Assembly: GCF_004217135.1 (NCBI RefSeq) | Contig: NZ_SHKK01000001.1 | Span: 2,790,001 to 2,854,000 of the forward strand | Length of the DNA: 64,000 nucleotides | DNA from: Micromonospora violae | Lineage (GTDB): Bacteria > Actinomycetota > Actinomycetes > Mycobacteriales > Micromonosporaceae | Direction of reading: 5' to 3' | Shown: positions 26,406 to 34,327 of the stretch, one piece after another | How positions within the stretch are numbered: position 1 is the first letter of the stretch | Layout: every line of letters starts with the position of its first letter | Made by a program: the position numbers and the translations under genes | The notes under the pieces: model-generated | Told to the model about the DNA's origin: nothing | Seen by the model: only the letters and a program-made list of their open reading frames with translations | The model's database searches: none

Positions 26406-26937
26406 CGTCTCGCCGCCCCTCGCACTCGGCCGGCTGTTCCGGCGTTGCATCGAGTCTCATCGACGGGACGGGTCGGGCCCCAGTGCACTTAGTCATGACC
26501 TTCGATGCGTGGCGCACAGGTGGTCATGACAATAGTCAGGGCCAACCCGGGCACGGTCAGGTCGCGCCGACGTTCGGGTGTCGCGAAGGTGTGGTGACCA
26601 GGCCGAATCTGCGCTGATGCACGTCGATGTTGCCAGAACCAGCCAAGGCGTGTTGGAATGGCTCATATCGCCGCAGCACGGGGGCAACCGTGCTGGCAAC
26701 GGCAGCACGGGAGCATCGCAGTGCCGGCAGCGCGCCACCTTGGGCGGGCGCTCGCATGCCGCATCGCCGGGCCATCGGCATGACGACGGGCCTTCTGCCG
26801 GGCAGGCATCCTCGCCCGCCACAGGCACCCCCCGTCACCTGTCCCCCAACGACCGCCGCGCTCGACGTCTGACGCGTCCGCGGCGTCCGATTCGGCCTGC
26901 CAGCACACCAGAACCGGCGACGAGGTGAGAAGCGATC
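26406..26937. other. gene-free divergent control region
   Basis: 532 bases between the lanthionine synthetase and the divergent membrane protein. No convincing frame is present on either strand. It holds the paired GTCATGAC palindromes (26492-26530) and, at 26674-26695, an inverted repeat CAGCACGG/CCGTGCTG whose left arm recurs about 20 bases downstream. It is likely the regulated promoter region of the ram-like operon. Confidence 0.5.
26492..26530 (-). promoter_or_regulatory. paired palindromic sites upstream of lanKC
   Basis: The palindrome GTCATGAC occurs at 26492-26499 and again at 26523-26530, 31 bp apart centre to centre (three helical turns), about 90-125 bp before the synthetase start. 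Phased repeats like this suit a dimeric activator of the LuxR/RamR kind acting on this operon. Confidence 0.45.
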
Positions 26938-27513
26938 ATGATTTCCCGAGAGAGTCTGGCGGGGTGGTACCGACACCGCCTGGTGTGGGTGGCGGTCATC
27001 CTGCTGACGGTGTCAGCCGGCGCGGTCGTCCTGGTCAATCGGGCCGGCCCGGAGTCGAAGCCGGCGGATCTGCACGCGCAGATCATGGCCCGGATGCGCA
27101 CCACGCTCGAGCAGGCCGACCCCGGGGAGCACAACCACGCCGGACACAGTGTCCAGCAGGTGGCCACCGAGAAGCCGGCGGTGATCTGCGGGGTCCACGT
27201 CTACGGCTACGAGCCAACCGAGGTCACCGCGCTCGCCGACGTTCAGACGGTCTACGGCTTCCACCTCTGCGGGGTCGCCGAACAGAAGCGTCCCTGGGAT
27301 GTGGCGGTCAAGCTGGCCGGCCCCGTGATCATGGAAATGTCCACCGACCCACCGGGCATCCAGGTGGTCGAGGCGACCGCCGAGGTCATGTTCACCGACC
27401 GGGTACGGCAGATGTTCCCGGCCAAGTACGCGGAGTTGGCGCTCAAGGAGGCGCTGGCCGCCCCGGAGATGGCCGACCTGCGCCGCCGGTACGACGCCGC
27501 CGCCGGCCTGTGA
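26938..27513 (+). CDS. single-pass membrane protein of unknown function
   Basis: 191 residues. The ATG at 26938 has GAGGTGAG upstream. One N-terminal helix (WVAVILLTVSAGAVVLV, about 17-33) anchors an extracytoplasmic domain. This domain has two cysteines (VICGVHVYGYEPTE and YGFHLCGVAEQKRPWD) likely to form a disulfide, a His-rich patch (GEHNHAGHSVQQ) and a helical C-terminus. No family is recognised. It is divergent from the lanthipeptide operon and could share its control region. Confidence 0.75.
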   Translation: MISRESLAGWYRHRLVWVAVILLTVSAGAVVLVNRAGPESKPADLHAQIMARMRTTLEQADPGEHNHAGHSVQQVATEKPAVICGVHVYGYEPTEVTALADVQTVYGFHLCGVAEQKRPWDVAVKLAGPVIMEMSTDPPGIQVVEATAEVMFTDRVRQMFPAKYAELALKEALAAPEMADLRRRYDAAAGL

Positions 27514-27619
27514 CCATGTCGCACAGCCGGACGGGCCGGTCGTACCCGGACAGCTCGATCCACATCCGACTATAAATAGATCAGCATTGATATTTACGTT
27601 TATAGATGCGAGAGTTACT

Positions 27620-27633
27620 TGGGAGCGTTCCCA
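27620..27633 (+). promoter_or_regulatory. CebR-like operator upstream of LPMO
   Basis: TGGGAGCGTTCCCA differs by one base from the CebR consensus TGGGAGCGCTCCCA of streptomycetes. It lies 31 bases before the LPMO start in an AT-rich leader. A cellobiose-responsive LacI-family repressor would place the enzyme in the cellulose regulon. Confidence 0.75.
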
Positions 27634-27663
27634 TCGCTCGTACCGAAGAACGGAGGATGAACA

Positions 27664-28344
27664 GTGCTCACCCACAAGTCCGACCAATCCGGCGGGCGAT
27701 CCCGGTCAACCATCCGTCGGTCTCTCCAGGCGCTCGCCCTGCTGTTCGCCATGGTGATCGGCACGCTGCCCTGGACCGGCGCGGCCCAGGCCCACGGCAC
27801 CGTCATCAACCCGGCGAGTCGCGCCTACCAGTGCTGGCAATCCTGGGGAAACCAGCACATGAACCCCGCCATGCAGCAGCAGGACCCCATGTGTTGGCAG
27901 GCCTTCCAGGCCAACCCCGACACCATGTGGAACTGGATGAGCCAACTGCGTGACGGCCTCGCCGGCCAGTTCCAGGCCCGCACCCCGGACGGCCAGCTGT
28001 GCAGCAACGCCCTCTCCAGGAACAACTCGCTGAACCAGCCCGGCGCGTGGCGGGCCACCAACGTCAGCCGCAACTTGACGGTCCAGATGTACGACCAGGC
28101 CAGCCACGGCGCTGACTACTTCCGGGTCTACGTCACCAAGCAGGGATTCAACCCGGCCACCCAGCAGCTCGGGTGGGGCAACCTGGACCTGATCACGACG
28201 ACCGGACGTTACGCGCCAGCGCAGAACATCTCGTTCAACGTCTCGCTCCCGGACCGCAGCGGAAAGCACATCCTGTTCGTGGTCTGGAAGGCGTCGCACA
28301 TGGACCAGACCTACATGTGGTGCAGCGACATCAACGTCGGCTGA
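27664..28344 (+). CDS. secreted lytic polysaccharide monooxygenase, AA10
   Basis: 226 residues from a GTG with GGAGGA upstream. A signal peptide ends at AQA, so the mature protein begins with His44 (HGTVINPASRAYQCW), the N-terminal copper-brace histidine that AA10 enzymes require. ASHGADYFRVYVTKQG carries the second copper histidine, and cysteines form the usual disulfides. HILFVVWKASHMDQTYMWCSDINV is the conserved C-terminal strand. There is no carbohydrate-binding module; the protein is a single catalytic domain. Chitin- or cellulose-type substrate is not certain, but the CebR-like box upstream favours cellulose. A strong terminator follows. Confidence 0.93.
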   Translation: MLTHKSDQSGGRSRSTIRRSLQALALLFAMVIGTLPWTGAAQAHGTVINPASRAYQCWQSWGNQHMNPAMQQQDPMCWQAFQANPDTMWNWMSQLRDGLAGQFQARTPDGQLCSNALSRNNSLNQPGAWRATNVSRNLTVQMYDQASHGADYFRVYVTKQGFNPATQQLGWGNLDLITTTGRYAPAQNISFNVSLPDRSGKHILFVVWKASHMDQTYMWCSDINVG

Positions 28345-28368
28345 TCGGCAACACGGCAACCGCAACAC

Positions 28369-28406
28369 CACTCCGGCCCAGGGCGTCACCGCCCTGGGCC
28401 GGAGTG
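28369..28406 (+). terminator. 17-bp perfect stem terminator after LPMO
   Basis: CACTCCGGCCCAGGGCG at 28369-28385 pairs perfectly with 28390-28406 around a TCAC tetraloop, 25 bases after the stop. Confidence 0.85.
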
Positions 28407-28450
28407 CGCTTCCGGCATCGACCTCCTCCCGTAATCGGCATCGCCTATTG

Positions 28451-28474
28451 CATCAAATCAATTTGATGTAATCT
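28451..28474 (+). promoter_or_regulatory. ArsR operator and leaderless promoter
   Basis: CATCAAAT-CA-ATTTGATG (28451-28468) has the ATCAA-N6-TTGAT core of ArsR/SmtB sites. The -10 TAATCT (28469-28474) abuts it, followed by six bases and the GTG at 28481. Binding would block the promoter, giving autoregulation. Confidence 0.75.
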
Positions 28475-28480
28475 GCGGGC

Positions 28481-29236
28481 GTGGAGTCAGCGAAACCCGA
28501 CACCATCGCGCCACCCGGCTTCGTGCTCGCCGCCGGGCACCCGGTGCGGTGGCGCCTGCTCAGTGAACTGGCCCGCGGCGACCTCGCCGTGCACGAGCTG
28601 ACCGCGCTCCTCGGCCAACCACAGAATCTCGTCTCCTATCACCTGGCCAAGCTGCGCAAGGCCGAGCTGGTGGCCAGCCGACGCAGCAGCGCGGATGGCC
28701 GCGACACCTACTACTCACTCGACCTCGCCCGCTGCGGAGACCTGCTGTCCGGCACCGGCGCGGCCCTGCACCCCGGGTTACGACTCCACCGACCCGCGCC
28801 CGCCGCCTCGGTGACCGGGCGGGTGCTGTTCCTGTGCACCGGCAACAGCTCGCGATCACAGACGGCCGAAGCGCTGCTCCGCGACCGCACTGCCGGGGCC
28901 GTGCACGCGTTCAGCGCCGGCAGCCACCCGAAGCCGATCCATCCGCACGCGGTGAGCGTCATGGCCGCGCGCGGGATCGACCTGACCGGCGCCCGGCCCA
29001 AACACCTCGACGAGTTCACCGGTCAACGCTTCGACCTCGTGATCACTCTGTGCGACCGCGTCAAGGAAATCTGCCCCGAGTTCCCCGGCCATCCGCGACC
29101 GGTGCACTGGAGCATCCCCGACCCGGCCGCCGAGCCCGGCGAGCTACCCGCGTTCGAACGGGTCGCCGACGACCTCACCCCGCGCATCAATTTCCTGCTG
29201 CACACTCTCGCCCACCGCTTGGAGCAGACCTCATGA
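28481..29236 (+). CDS. ArsR regulator fused to ArsC/LMW-PTPase domain
   Basis: 251 residues. The N-terminal winged helix (about 1-90) has the ArsR pattern VRWRLLSELARGDLAVHELTALLG...LVSYHLAKLRKAELVASRR. The C-terminal domain (about 112-245) is a thioredoxin-type arsenate reductase of the low-molecular-weight phosphatase fold, with P-loop CTGNSSR (Cys119...Arg125) and the acidic loop SIPDPA. Such fusions sense arsenite and reduce arsenate in one polypeptide. No classic ArsR Cys pair is seen in the HTH part, so metalloid sensing may use other cysteines. No arsenite efflux pump is adjacent. A VOC protein overlaps it by 4 bases. Confidence 0.88.
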   Translation: MESAKPDTIAPPGFVLAAGHPVRWRLLSELARGDLAVHELTALLGQPQNLVSYHLAKLRKAELVASRRSSADGRDTYYSLDLARCGDLLSGTGAALHPGLRLHRPAPAASVTGRVLFLCTGNSSRSQTAEALLRDRTAGAVHAFSAGSHPKPIHPHAVSVMAARGIDLTGARPKHLDEFTGQRFDLVITLCDRVKEICPEFPGHPRPVHWSIPDPAAEPGELPAFERVADDLTPRINFLLHTLAHRLEQTS

Positions 29237-29628
29237 CCAACCGCACCGATGACAGCACCGTGAGCGTGCGCTACCTCGTCGACGACGTCGCCGCCGCACT
29301 CGACTTCTACACCACCCACCTCGGATTCACCCCGATCACCACGTTCCTACCCGCGTTCGCCGACGTGCAGCGCGGCAACCTGCGGCTGCTGCTGTCCGGC
29401 CCGGACAGCTCCGCGGCACGCGCCATGCCCGACGGACGCCGCCCACACCCCGGCGGCTGGAACCGCATCCACCTGATCGTCACCGACATCGACAGCGAGG
29501 TAGCCGACCTGCGCGCCGCGGGCGTCGGGTTCCGCAGCGACGTCATCACCGGACCCGGCGGCCGGCAGATCGTCCTGGACGACCCGGCCGGCAACCCCGT
29601 CGAACTCTTCGAGCCCGCCCGCGCGTGA
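29233..29628 (+). CDS. VOC-family (glyoxalase/dioxygenase-fold) protein
   Basis: 131 residues; the ATG at 29233 overlaps the ArsR-ArsC stop (ATGA). Two beta-alpha-beta-beta-beta units are readable (SVRYLVDDVAAALDFYTTHLGF and WNRIHLIVTDIDSEVADLRAAGV, ending DPAGNPVELFEP). The metal ligands are not the full glyoxalase I set. In ars operons some VOC proteins are ArsI C-As lyases, but the paired cysteines of ArsI are absent here, so that reading is not supported. It is probably co-expressed under the ArsR operator. Confidence 0.82.
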   Translation: MTNRTDDSTVSVRYLVDDVAAALDFYTTHLGFTPITTFLPAFADVQRGNLRLLLSGPDSSAARAMPDGRRPHPGGWNRIHLIVTDIDSEVADLRAAGVGFRSDVITGPGGRQIVLDDPAGNPVELFEPARA

Positions 29629-29719
29629 CCTGCCCCCACCACCCACCATTCGGGGTGGCCCGCGCGGGGCCGGTGTTCACGCCGCCGTGGGTTTCACTCC
29701 CCCGCACGAGCCACGCGCG

Positions 29720-30619
29720 CTACCCCGGTGCCGGACCGTCGTCCGCGGTGGCGGCGCGCATCTCCGTGAGCACGTACGTGGCGACCTTCTCGACGACACG
29801 GACGCCTGCCTCCTGGCTCACGTGATGGTCCGACAGCACGGCGATCAGCCAGTCATGACGGGCCTCGACGACCCGGCCGATGCTGTTGACGAGCCAACGG
29901 CCGCCGTCGGCATCAGAGTTGTCCCAGCCGTTCTTGACGTAGACGGAACGACTGCCCGGCTCCCGCGCGGCGGTGATTCCCCACCGTTGCTCGGGAATCA
30001 CGCTGCTCATCAGACCCATGATGAAAGTACGGTCCGACGGGGTCAACGGTCCCGTCGGCGACGTCAGCGCGGTGAGCAGACGGAGCTGATCCGCCGCCGT
30101 GGTCGTGGTGAGCCCCCAGTGCGAGTTGGGCTTGGTCTCCCGCAGACCGAGTGCCCGGTTCGCGGCGGTGAGACCACGCGAGCCCCCGATCCTCTGCCAC
30201 AGCGCCACCGCCGCCGCGTTGTCACTGGACACGATCATGGCCTCGGCCAACCGTCGGGTGTCCGAACCCAGGGCCTTGCCCGGTGGCTTCTGCCGCAGCA
30301 ACAACGCCGCAAGGATATTGACCTTGACGATGCTGGCGGTCTCGAACCGTTTCGCACCGACCGTCACCCCAGCCGTCCCTTGCCGATCGAGTGCCGCGAC
30401 CGCGACGTGGCCGTCGTACCGCTCCAGGTAGGCCTTGATGCGTGTTCGTGCCACAGCGATCCGGTCGATGGCCGGCGTCGTGGGGATCGGACTGGCCGGG
30501 GAGGAACCCCGCACCGGGCCGGCTCCGTCGCCGTGGTGACCGCGCGTCGCACCGAAGGCGGCCGTCGCGACGCCGGTGAGAGACAGGGCGACCGCGGAGA
30601 CGACCCAGCGGCGTGTCAC
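29720..30619 (-). CDS. exported class A beta-lactamase-like serine hydrolase
   Basis: 299 residues from a GTG at 30619 with GGGAAGG seven bases upstream; a longer TTG start at 30643 is less likely. A signal sequence (RRWVVSAVALSLTGVATAAFG) precedes a transpeptidase fold with Ser96-IVK99, SDN at 132-134 and KNGW in place of KTG. The first two boxes are intact; the third lacks the usual Thr. A beta-lactamase-related hydrolase or D-Ala-D-Ala peptidase is likely; true lactamase activity is doubtful. It is encoded 16 bases after a lipoprotein gene in the same direction. Confidence 0.83.
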   Translation of the reverse strand: MTRRWVVSAVALSLTGVATAAFGATRGHHGDGAGPVRGSSPASPIPTTPAIDRIAVARTRIKAYLERYDGHVAVAALDRQGTAGVTVGAKRFETASIVKVNILAALLLRQKPPGKALGSDTRRLAEAMIVSSDNAAAVALWQRIGGSRGLTAANRALGLRETKPNSHWGLTTTTAADQLRLLTALTSPTGPLTPSDRTFIMGLMSSVIPEQRWGITAAREPGSRSVYVKNGWDNSDADGGRWLVNSIGRVVEARHDWLIAVLSDHHVSQEAGVRVVEKVATYVLTEMRAATADDGPAPG

Positions 30620-30635
30620 CTGACGACCTTCCCGC

Positions 30636-31319
30636 TCAGCCAAGACGGACCACCGCCTGCGCCGCGATCGAGTCCACCGCAGCCCGGCTGCCCAGGTCGG
30701 GCAGCCGGACCGTCGAGACCGTCTCGCCTCGTTTCACCATCACGAAGTACGTGACGGTGTTCGGCTTGTCGGCGTGCCCGATACGGCCGCGGATGAGCAT
30801 GCCGACGCCCTCCAGATATTGGGAATCGACGACATCGAACGAGACCTGCGATCCGAGGACCGGGTAACTCGCGCAGCGCAGGAGGACCCGACGGACGTCA
30901 TCGACGTTCCGCTCGGCCCATCCCGGTTCGTACGTCTCCACGACGTGGTGGGCCTGCGACGAACCGTCCGAGGGCCGGTAGTAACGCTCCACGGCAGCGC
31001 GCCGATGCGACTTGGCCGAGTAATCGCTGCTCCGATAGTTGGGGCAGTCGTCCTGCTCCCACGGCCAGGGCGGCAGACCGGTTCGGCCATCGTCCGCACG
31101 CCAGCCCGAACCCAGATCGCCCGCCCGCAGCAGCATGCCGCGATCGCCCAGCTCCGCGTTGACGGTGTGTCGCTGGTCGGGGCCGACGCCGGGCTCCCAC
31201 CGATGACACCCCGTGGCCAGCACCACCAATGTCGACAGGACCAACGGCACGACAGCGACCGAGCCTCGGCCGCTGCCGCGAACCCGGCCTCGGCACGTCC
31301 TGCTGCTCGATACGGACAC
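30636..31319 (-). CDS. putative lipoprotein of unknown function
   Basis: 227 residues from a GTG at 31319, six bases after GGGGAGG. The N-terminus (SVAVVPLVLSTLVVLATGC) ends in a lipobox LATGC, so the mature protein would be lipid-anchored at Cys. The rest is soluble with a Cys pair (DDCPNYRSS, LLRCASYPVLG) and a C-terminal sheet-rich part (NTVTYFVMVKRGETVSTVRL). This resembles sensor/PknH-type extracellular domains of actinobacterial lipoproteins. It is followed by the serine hydrolase, probably in one transcript. Confidence 0.8.
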   Translation of the reverse strand: MSVSSSRTCRGRVRGSGRGSVAVVPLVLSTLVVLATGCHRWEPGVGPDQRHTVNAELGDRGMLLRAGDLGSGWRADDGRTGLPPWPWEQDDCPNYRSSDYSAKSHRRAAVERYYRPSDGSSQAHHVVETYEPGWAERNVDDVRRVLLRCASYPVLGSQVSFDVVDSQYLEGVGMLIRGRIGHADKPNTVTYFVMVKRGETVSTVRLPDLGSRAAVDSIAAQAVVRLG

Positions 31320-31469
31320 CAACAACCTCCCCAAAAGGTAAATATCTGCCACCGCAGGTCGCGCTTCAGGCGCCGATGCCTGCCGGCACGTTCCTCACCA
31401 CCGCACTACCGGCGCCACATTGCCGGCCGGTGGTCCGACGTCAACGGCCCCCGCCGCAACCGGGACCGG

Positions 31470-31970
31470 TCAATGGCGCTCCTCGGCGAACAGCTCGAAA
31501 CGGGTCTCGCCCAGCAACTCACGCAGGCGCTGGAGGGAGCGCATGCTCTGGCTCTTGACGACGGCGATGGAGACGCCCACCACCTCGGCAGTTGTCTCCA
31601 CACTCAGGTCGTCCCAGTAGCGCAGGACGATGATCGCCCGATCCCGCAACGGCAGGGTGGCGACCGCGTCCAGCAACGTCATGCGCAGCTCGGCCGGATG
31701 TTCCTCGCCCCGTTCCGGCGGCGTCGACATCGGCAACTCGCGGCGGGAGCGTCGCCGCTGCTGATCGATCATGCAGCGCAGCAGTATCTTGCGGGCGTAC
31801 GCGTGGGGGTCGTCGGCCCGGCGGACCCGCCTCCAGTTGGCGTACACCTTGGCCAGGGTTGTCTGGGTGAGGTCCTGGGCGAGATGCCAGTCGCGGCACA
31901 TCAGGAACGCGGCGTCGCGCAGGCGGCCGACGGTCGCCTGCGCGAACTCGACGAAGTCGTCGTCAGCCAT
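31470..31970 (-). CDS. ECF sigma factor, SigE-family
   Basis: 166 residues. Region 2 reads FAQATVGRLRDAAFLMCRDWHLAQDLTQTTLAKVYANWRRV and region 4 LPLRDRAIIVLRYWDDLSVETTAEVVGVSIAVVKSQSMRSLQRLRELL, the SigE-type small ECF pattern of actinobacteria. The ATG at 31970 overlaps the end of the preceding gene by 8 bases, so the two are translationally coupled. The unusual order, with the membrane protein first and the sigma factor second, still suggests a sigma/anti-sigma pair. Confidence 0.87.
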   Translation of the reverse strand: MADDDFVEFAQATVGRLRDAAFLMCRDWHLAQDLTQTTLAKVYANWRRVRRADDPHAYARKILLRCMIDQQRRRSRRELPMSTPPERGEEHPAELRMTLLDAVATLPLRDRAIIVLRYWDDLSVETTAEVVGVSIAVVKSQSMRSLQRLRELLGETRFELFAEERH

Positions 31971-32823
31971 TCGACCGGGCCACCGACGCGAAGTTCTTGG
32001 CACCGCTTTGGACGAACTCGGCTGGCATCGTCGTCCCCCAGCTCGGGTTGGCGGCGATCTCGGTCGCCTCCTTCACGGAGAGGACGGACGGTGCCGCCCA
32101 GTTGCCCTTGCCGTCCCAACTCCGACAGGTAGCGATCATCACGTCAACCTGGAGGCCACCGCGGTGGTGCACGGTGACCACCTTGTTCTGCACGCAGTTG
32201 TCGGGGATCTCGGTCAGCTCCACCGTCCCGGGGGCGAGGTCGCCGCCGAGGTTGTCCTGGTGAATGGAGAGCCGCACCATGCCGGGTCCGTTGCCGCGAT
32301 CCAGGTAGAGCTGGACGTACGGCATACCAGGTCCTGCCCCAGTGCTCGGCAGGATCACGTAACCACTGGTCTTCCCTCTGGGCAGGAGCCGGGTCAACAA
32401 CTCCAGAGCGCCCTGCGGCGTGGTGGTCAGCTGCTCGCCGCCCGGCGCCACCCCGATCCGCACGGTGTCGATAACCGTGGGAGAGGGGGTCGGCCCCACC
32501 AACTGCCCTTCTGGCTCCACGTCGTCGACGCCCTTTTCGAACCCGCCCGGGGACGGCGTGGCGGTGCCGACCGGGTCACCCGGCGAACCGCCGTTCCACC
32601 CGCCGCGCTGAGCGGATTCATCGGCACCGTCGCCGAGTGGCCCGACCGCCAGGCCGATCACGAGCAGCATCACCACCGCCGACCCGCTGGCGCCGACCTG
32701 CGCCAATCGACGCCGGCGACGCAGCCGGCGGCCCTGCACCACCGCCTGCTCGACCAGGTCACCCAACGGCGGGGCCGGATGTCGGGCCAGATCGTCCCTG
32801 AAGTGCCCACGGACGCCGCCCAT
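31963..32823 (-). CDS. membrane protein coupled to ECF sigma factor (putative anti-sigma)
   Basis: 286 residues from an ATG at 32823 with GAGGAGGGGG upstream. A short Arg-rich cytoplasmic part (GDLVEQAVVQGRRLRRRRRL) precedes one helix (SAVVMLLVIGLAVGPLG, about 47-63). A Gly/Pro linker then leads to an extracytoplasmic domain with two cysteines (PDNCVQNKVVTVHH, IATCRSWDG). This topology suits an anti-sigma sensor, although no zinc-binding HxxxCxxC motif is present. Overlap with the sigma gene supports a functional pair. Family not recognised. Confidence 0.75.
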   Translation of the reverse strand: MGGVRGHFRDDLARHPAPPLGDLVEQAVVQGRRLRRRRRLAQVGASGSAVVMLLVIGLAVGPLGDGADESAQRGGWNGGSPGDPVGTATPSPGGFEKGVDDVEPEGQLVGPTPSPTVIDTVRIGVAPGGEQLTTTPQGALELLTRLLPRGKTSGYVILPSTGAGPGMPYVQLYLDRGNGPGMVRLSIHQDNLGGDLAPGTVELTEIPDNCVQNKVVTVHHRGGLQVDVMIATCRSWDGKGNWAAPSVLSVKEATEIAANPSWGTTMPAEFVQSGAKNFASVARSNG

Positions 32824-33132
32824 GTCCGGTCCCCCTCCTCGGCTGATCGCCTGCCGTGGCGATCCGTCACCTACCTGACGGGTTGGCCAGCCGATTTGGT
32901 TACCGAATTTCGGCGCGAATTTTCCTGTCGCTCCGTCAGCGGACGCGGTGCTCTCAGCACGTGCGCGACCGCCTCCGCAGAGTCACGTTTCCGCTGGTGA
33001 GAGCGGCTCCGCGGAGGGTGGGTCCGGGCGGTGGTGGGAAACCGCACCGCGTGCAGGGCATCCTAGGAGGTTAGGTCGTTGCCATCTCCGGCCTGACGGC
33101 CAGGAGCCGGCGGCGCGCGTCCCCCCGACGGG
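32824..33132. other. 309-base gene-free stretch with ECF-like promoter
   Basis: No credible frame. It contains the ECF-type promoter listed at 32877-32904 and, at its left edge (33086-33106), a bulged hairpin CTCCGGCC/GGCCAGGAG that may end the galactanase transcript. Nothing else stands out. Confidence 0.4.
32877..32904 (-). promoter_or_regulatory. candidate ECF autoregulatory promoter
   Basis: On the minus strand GGTAACC, then 17 bases, then CGTC: the AAC/CGTC pairing of ECF promoters, 53-80 bases before the membrane-protein start. It would make the sigma operon self-activating. Confidence 0.35.
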
Positions 33133-34266
33133 TCAGGGCGTCCACCGCACGCCCGGGTTCACCCGCCCGGACCAGTCGAAGACGGCCATGTTGTCCCACT
33201 GGTTTCCGGTGCCGTTGATGTTGGCCGGATCCCAGCCGTTGCCCCTGACGGCGTACCAGGTCGGTTCCCAGTAGAAGACACCGATCGCACCCGCGTTGCG
33301 GGCGGTGTTCTGGACCCAGTCGAACTCCTGGGCCTGCCCGGACCACGTCGCGCTGATCCCGTCACAGGTCGCGTCGCCGATGGCGTTCGGCTCGCTGTCC
33401 GCGTTGTTGCGGGTGAACGGGTACGCGGTCTCCACGATCACCACCGGTCTGCCGTAGCGACCGCGCAGGTCGACGATGTTGTTGTAGAGGTTCGCCAGGC
33501 TGCCGTGCCACACGCAGTAGTACGACAGCGCGGTGATGTCCCACTGCACACCCTGGGCGCGGATGCCGTCGTAGAACCACCGGGCGTTGGCGTTGCTGTC
33601 GGCGTTGGCGGTGTGGATCATCACTGGAATGCCGCTGCCGCACGCCTTGGTCGCGGTGTAGCCCGCCTTCAACAGGCCGGCCAGCGGGGCGAAGTCGTTG
33701 TTGACGACCTTGCCCTCGTCCCACAGCATCCCGACGTTGATCTCGTTGCCGATCTGCACGCTGTCCGGTGGGGTGCCCTGCCCCCGCAGGCTGGAGCAGA
33801 CGTCATAGGTGAACGCGTACACGTCGGCACGCAGTTGGCTCAGGCTGTGGCCGGCCCACGCCACCGGCTTGTACTGCTTGCCGGGGTCGGCCCAGGTGTC
33901 GGAGTAGTGGAAGTCGATGAGCACCTTGAGGCCCTTCGCCCTGGCCGTCCTCGCCTGGGCCAACACGCTGCTCTTGTTGTTGTAGCCGCTGCTCGGGTTG
34001 TTCCAGACGCGTAGTCGGACGTAGTTGACGCCGACGGACTTCAGGATGTCCAGCGGGTCGCGGGCGGCACCCCCGGCGTCGTAGTACCTGGCGCCCAGGT
34101 CCAGACTGCGCTGCAACGAGGAGACGTCGGCGCCCCGCATGGTGAGCGTGTTCGCGGCTGAGGCGGGCGCGGGTACGCCGCCGACCGTCGTGGAGACGGC
34201 GAGAATGCCGGCCGCGACAGCCCCGATCAGGGCGCTGCGAGGGCGGGTCGTCGACTGGGTGCTCAC
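33133..34266 (-). CDS. secreted endo-beta-1,4-galactanase, GH53
   Basis: 377 residues from the GTG at 34266, five bases after GAGGAG; an in-frame GTG at 34281 is weaker. A signal peptide ends near PAPASA, then a single GH53 domain begins with MRGADVSSL and YYDAGG. The acid/base Glu175 lies in SVQIGNEINVGMLW and the nucleophile Glu279 in PVVIVETAYPF; LRVWNNP and FHYSDTWADPGKQ are also family hallmarks. The enzyme cuts beta-1,4-galactan side chains of pectin outside the cell. It follows the FN3-CBM2 gene by 61 bases and may share its transcript. Confidence 0.93.
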   Translation of the reverse strand: MSTQSTTRPRSALIGAVAAGILAVSTTVGGVPAPASAANTLTMRGADVSSLQRSLDLGARYYDAGGAARDPLDILKSVGVNYVRLRVWNNPSSGYNNKSSVLAQARTARAKGLKVLIDFHYSDTWADPGKQYKPVAWAGHSLSQLRADVYAFTYDVCSSLRGQGTPPDSVQIGNEINVGMLWDEGKVVNNDFAPLAGLLKAGYTATKACGSGIPVMIHTANADSNANARWFYDGIRAQGVQWDITALSYYCVWHGSLANLYNNIVDLRGRYGRPVVIVETAYPFTRNNADSEPNAIGDATCDGISATWSGQAQEFDWVQNTARNAGAIGVFYWEPTWYAVRGNGWDPANINGTGNQWDNMAVFDWSGRVNPGVRWTP

Positions 34267-34292
34267 GAGACTCCTCTTCACCAGGACGATGG

Positions 34293-34309
34293 GCGAGGTC
34301 CCACCTCGC
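34293..34309 (-). terminator. short hairpin between FN3-CBM2 and GH53 genes
   Basis: GCGAGGT, loop CCC, ACCTCGC: a perfect 7-bp stem just behind the FN3-CBM2 gene. It is possibly an attenuator rather than a full stop. Confidence 0.4.
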
Positions 34310-34327
34310 AGTGCGGTCGGGCCGTGC

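Noticed and set aside
26557..26976. Minus-strand frame in the region upstream of lanKC
   Set aside because: Composition is Arg/Ala-rich without homology, and it overlaps the start of the plus-strand membrane protein.
29233..29628. ArsI C-As lyase
   Set aside because: The position in an ars operon suggests it, but the vicinal cysteines that bind trivalent arsenic are absent.
29720..30619. Beta-lactam resistance gene
   Set aside because: SxxK and SDN are present but the KTG box is KNG, so a peptidase-like or non-lactamase role is as likely.
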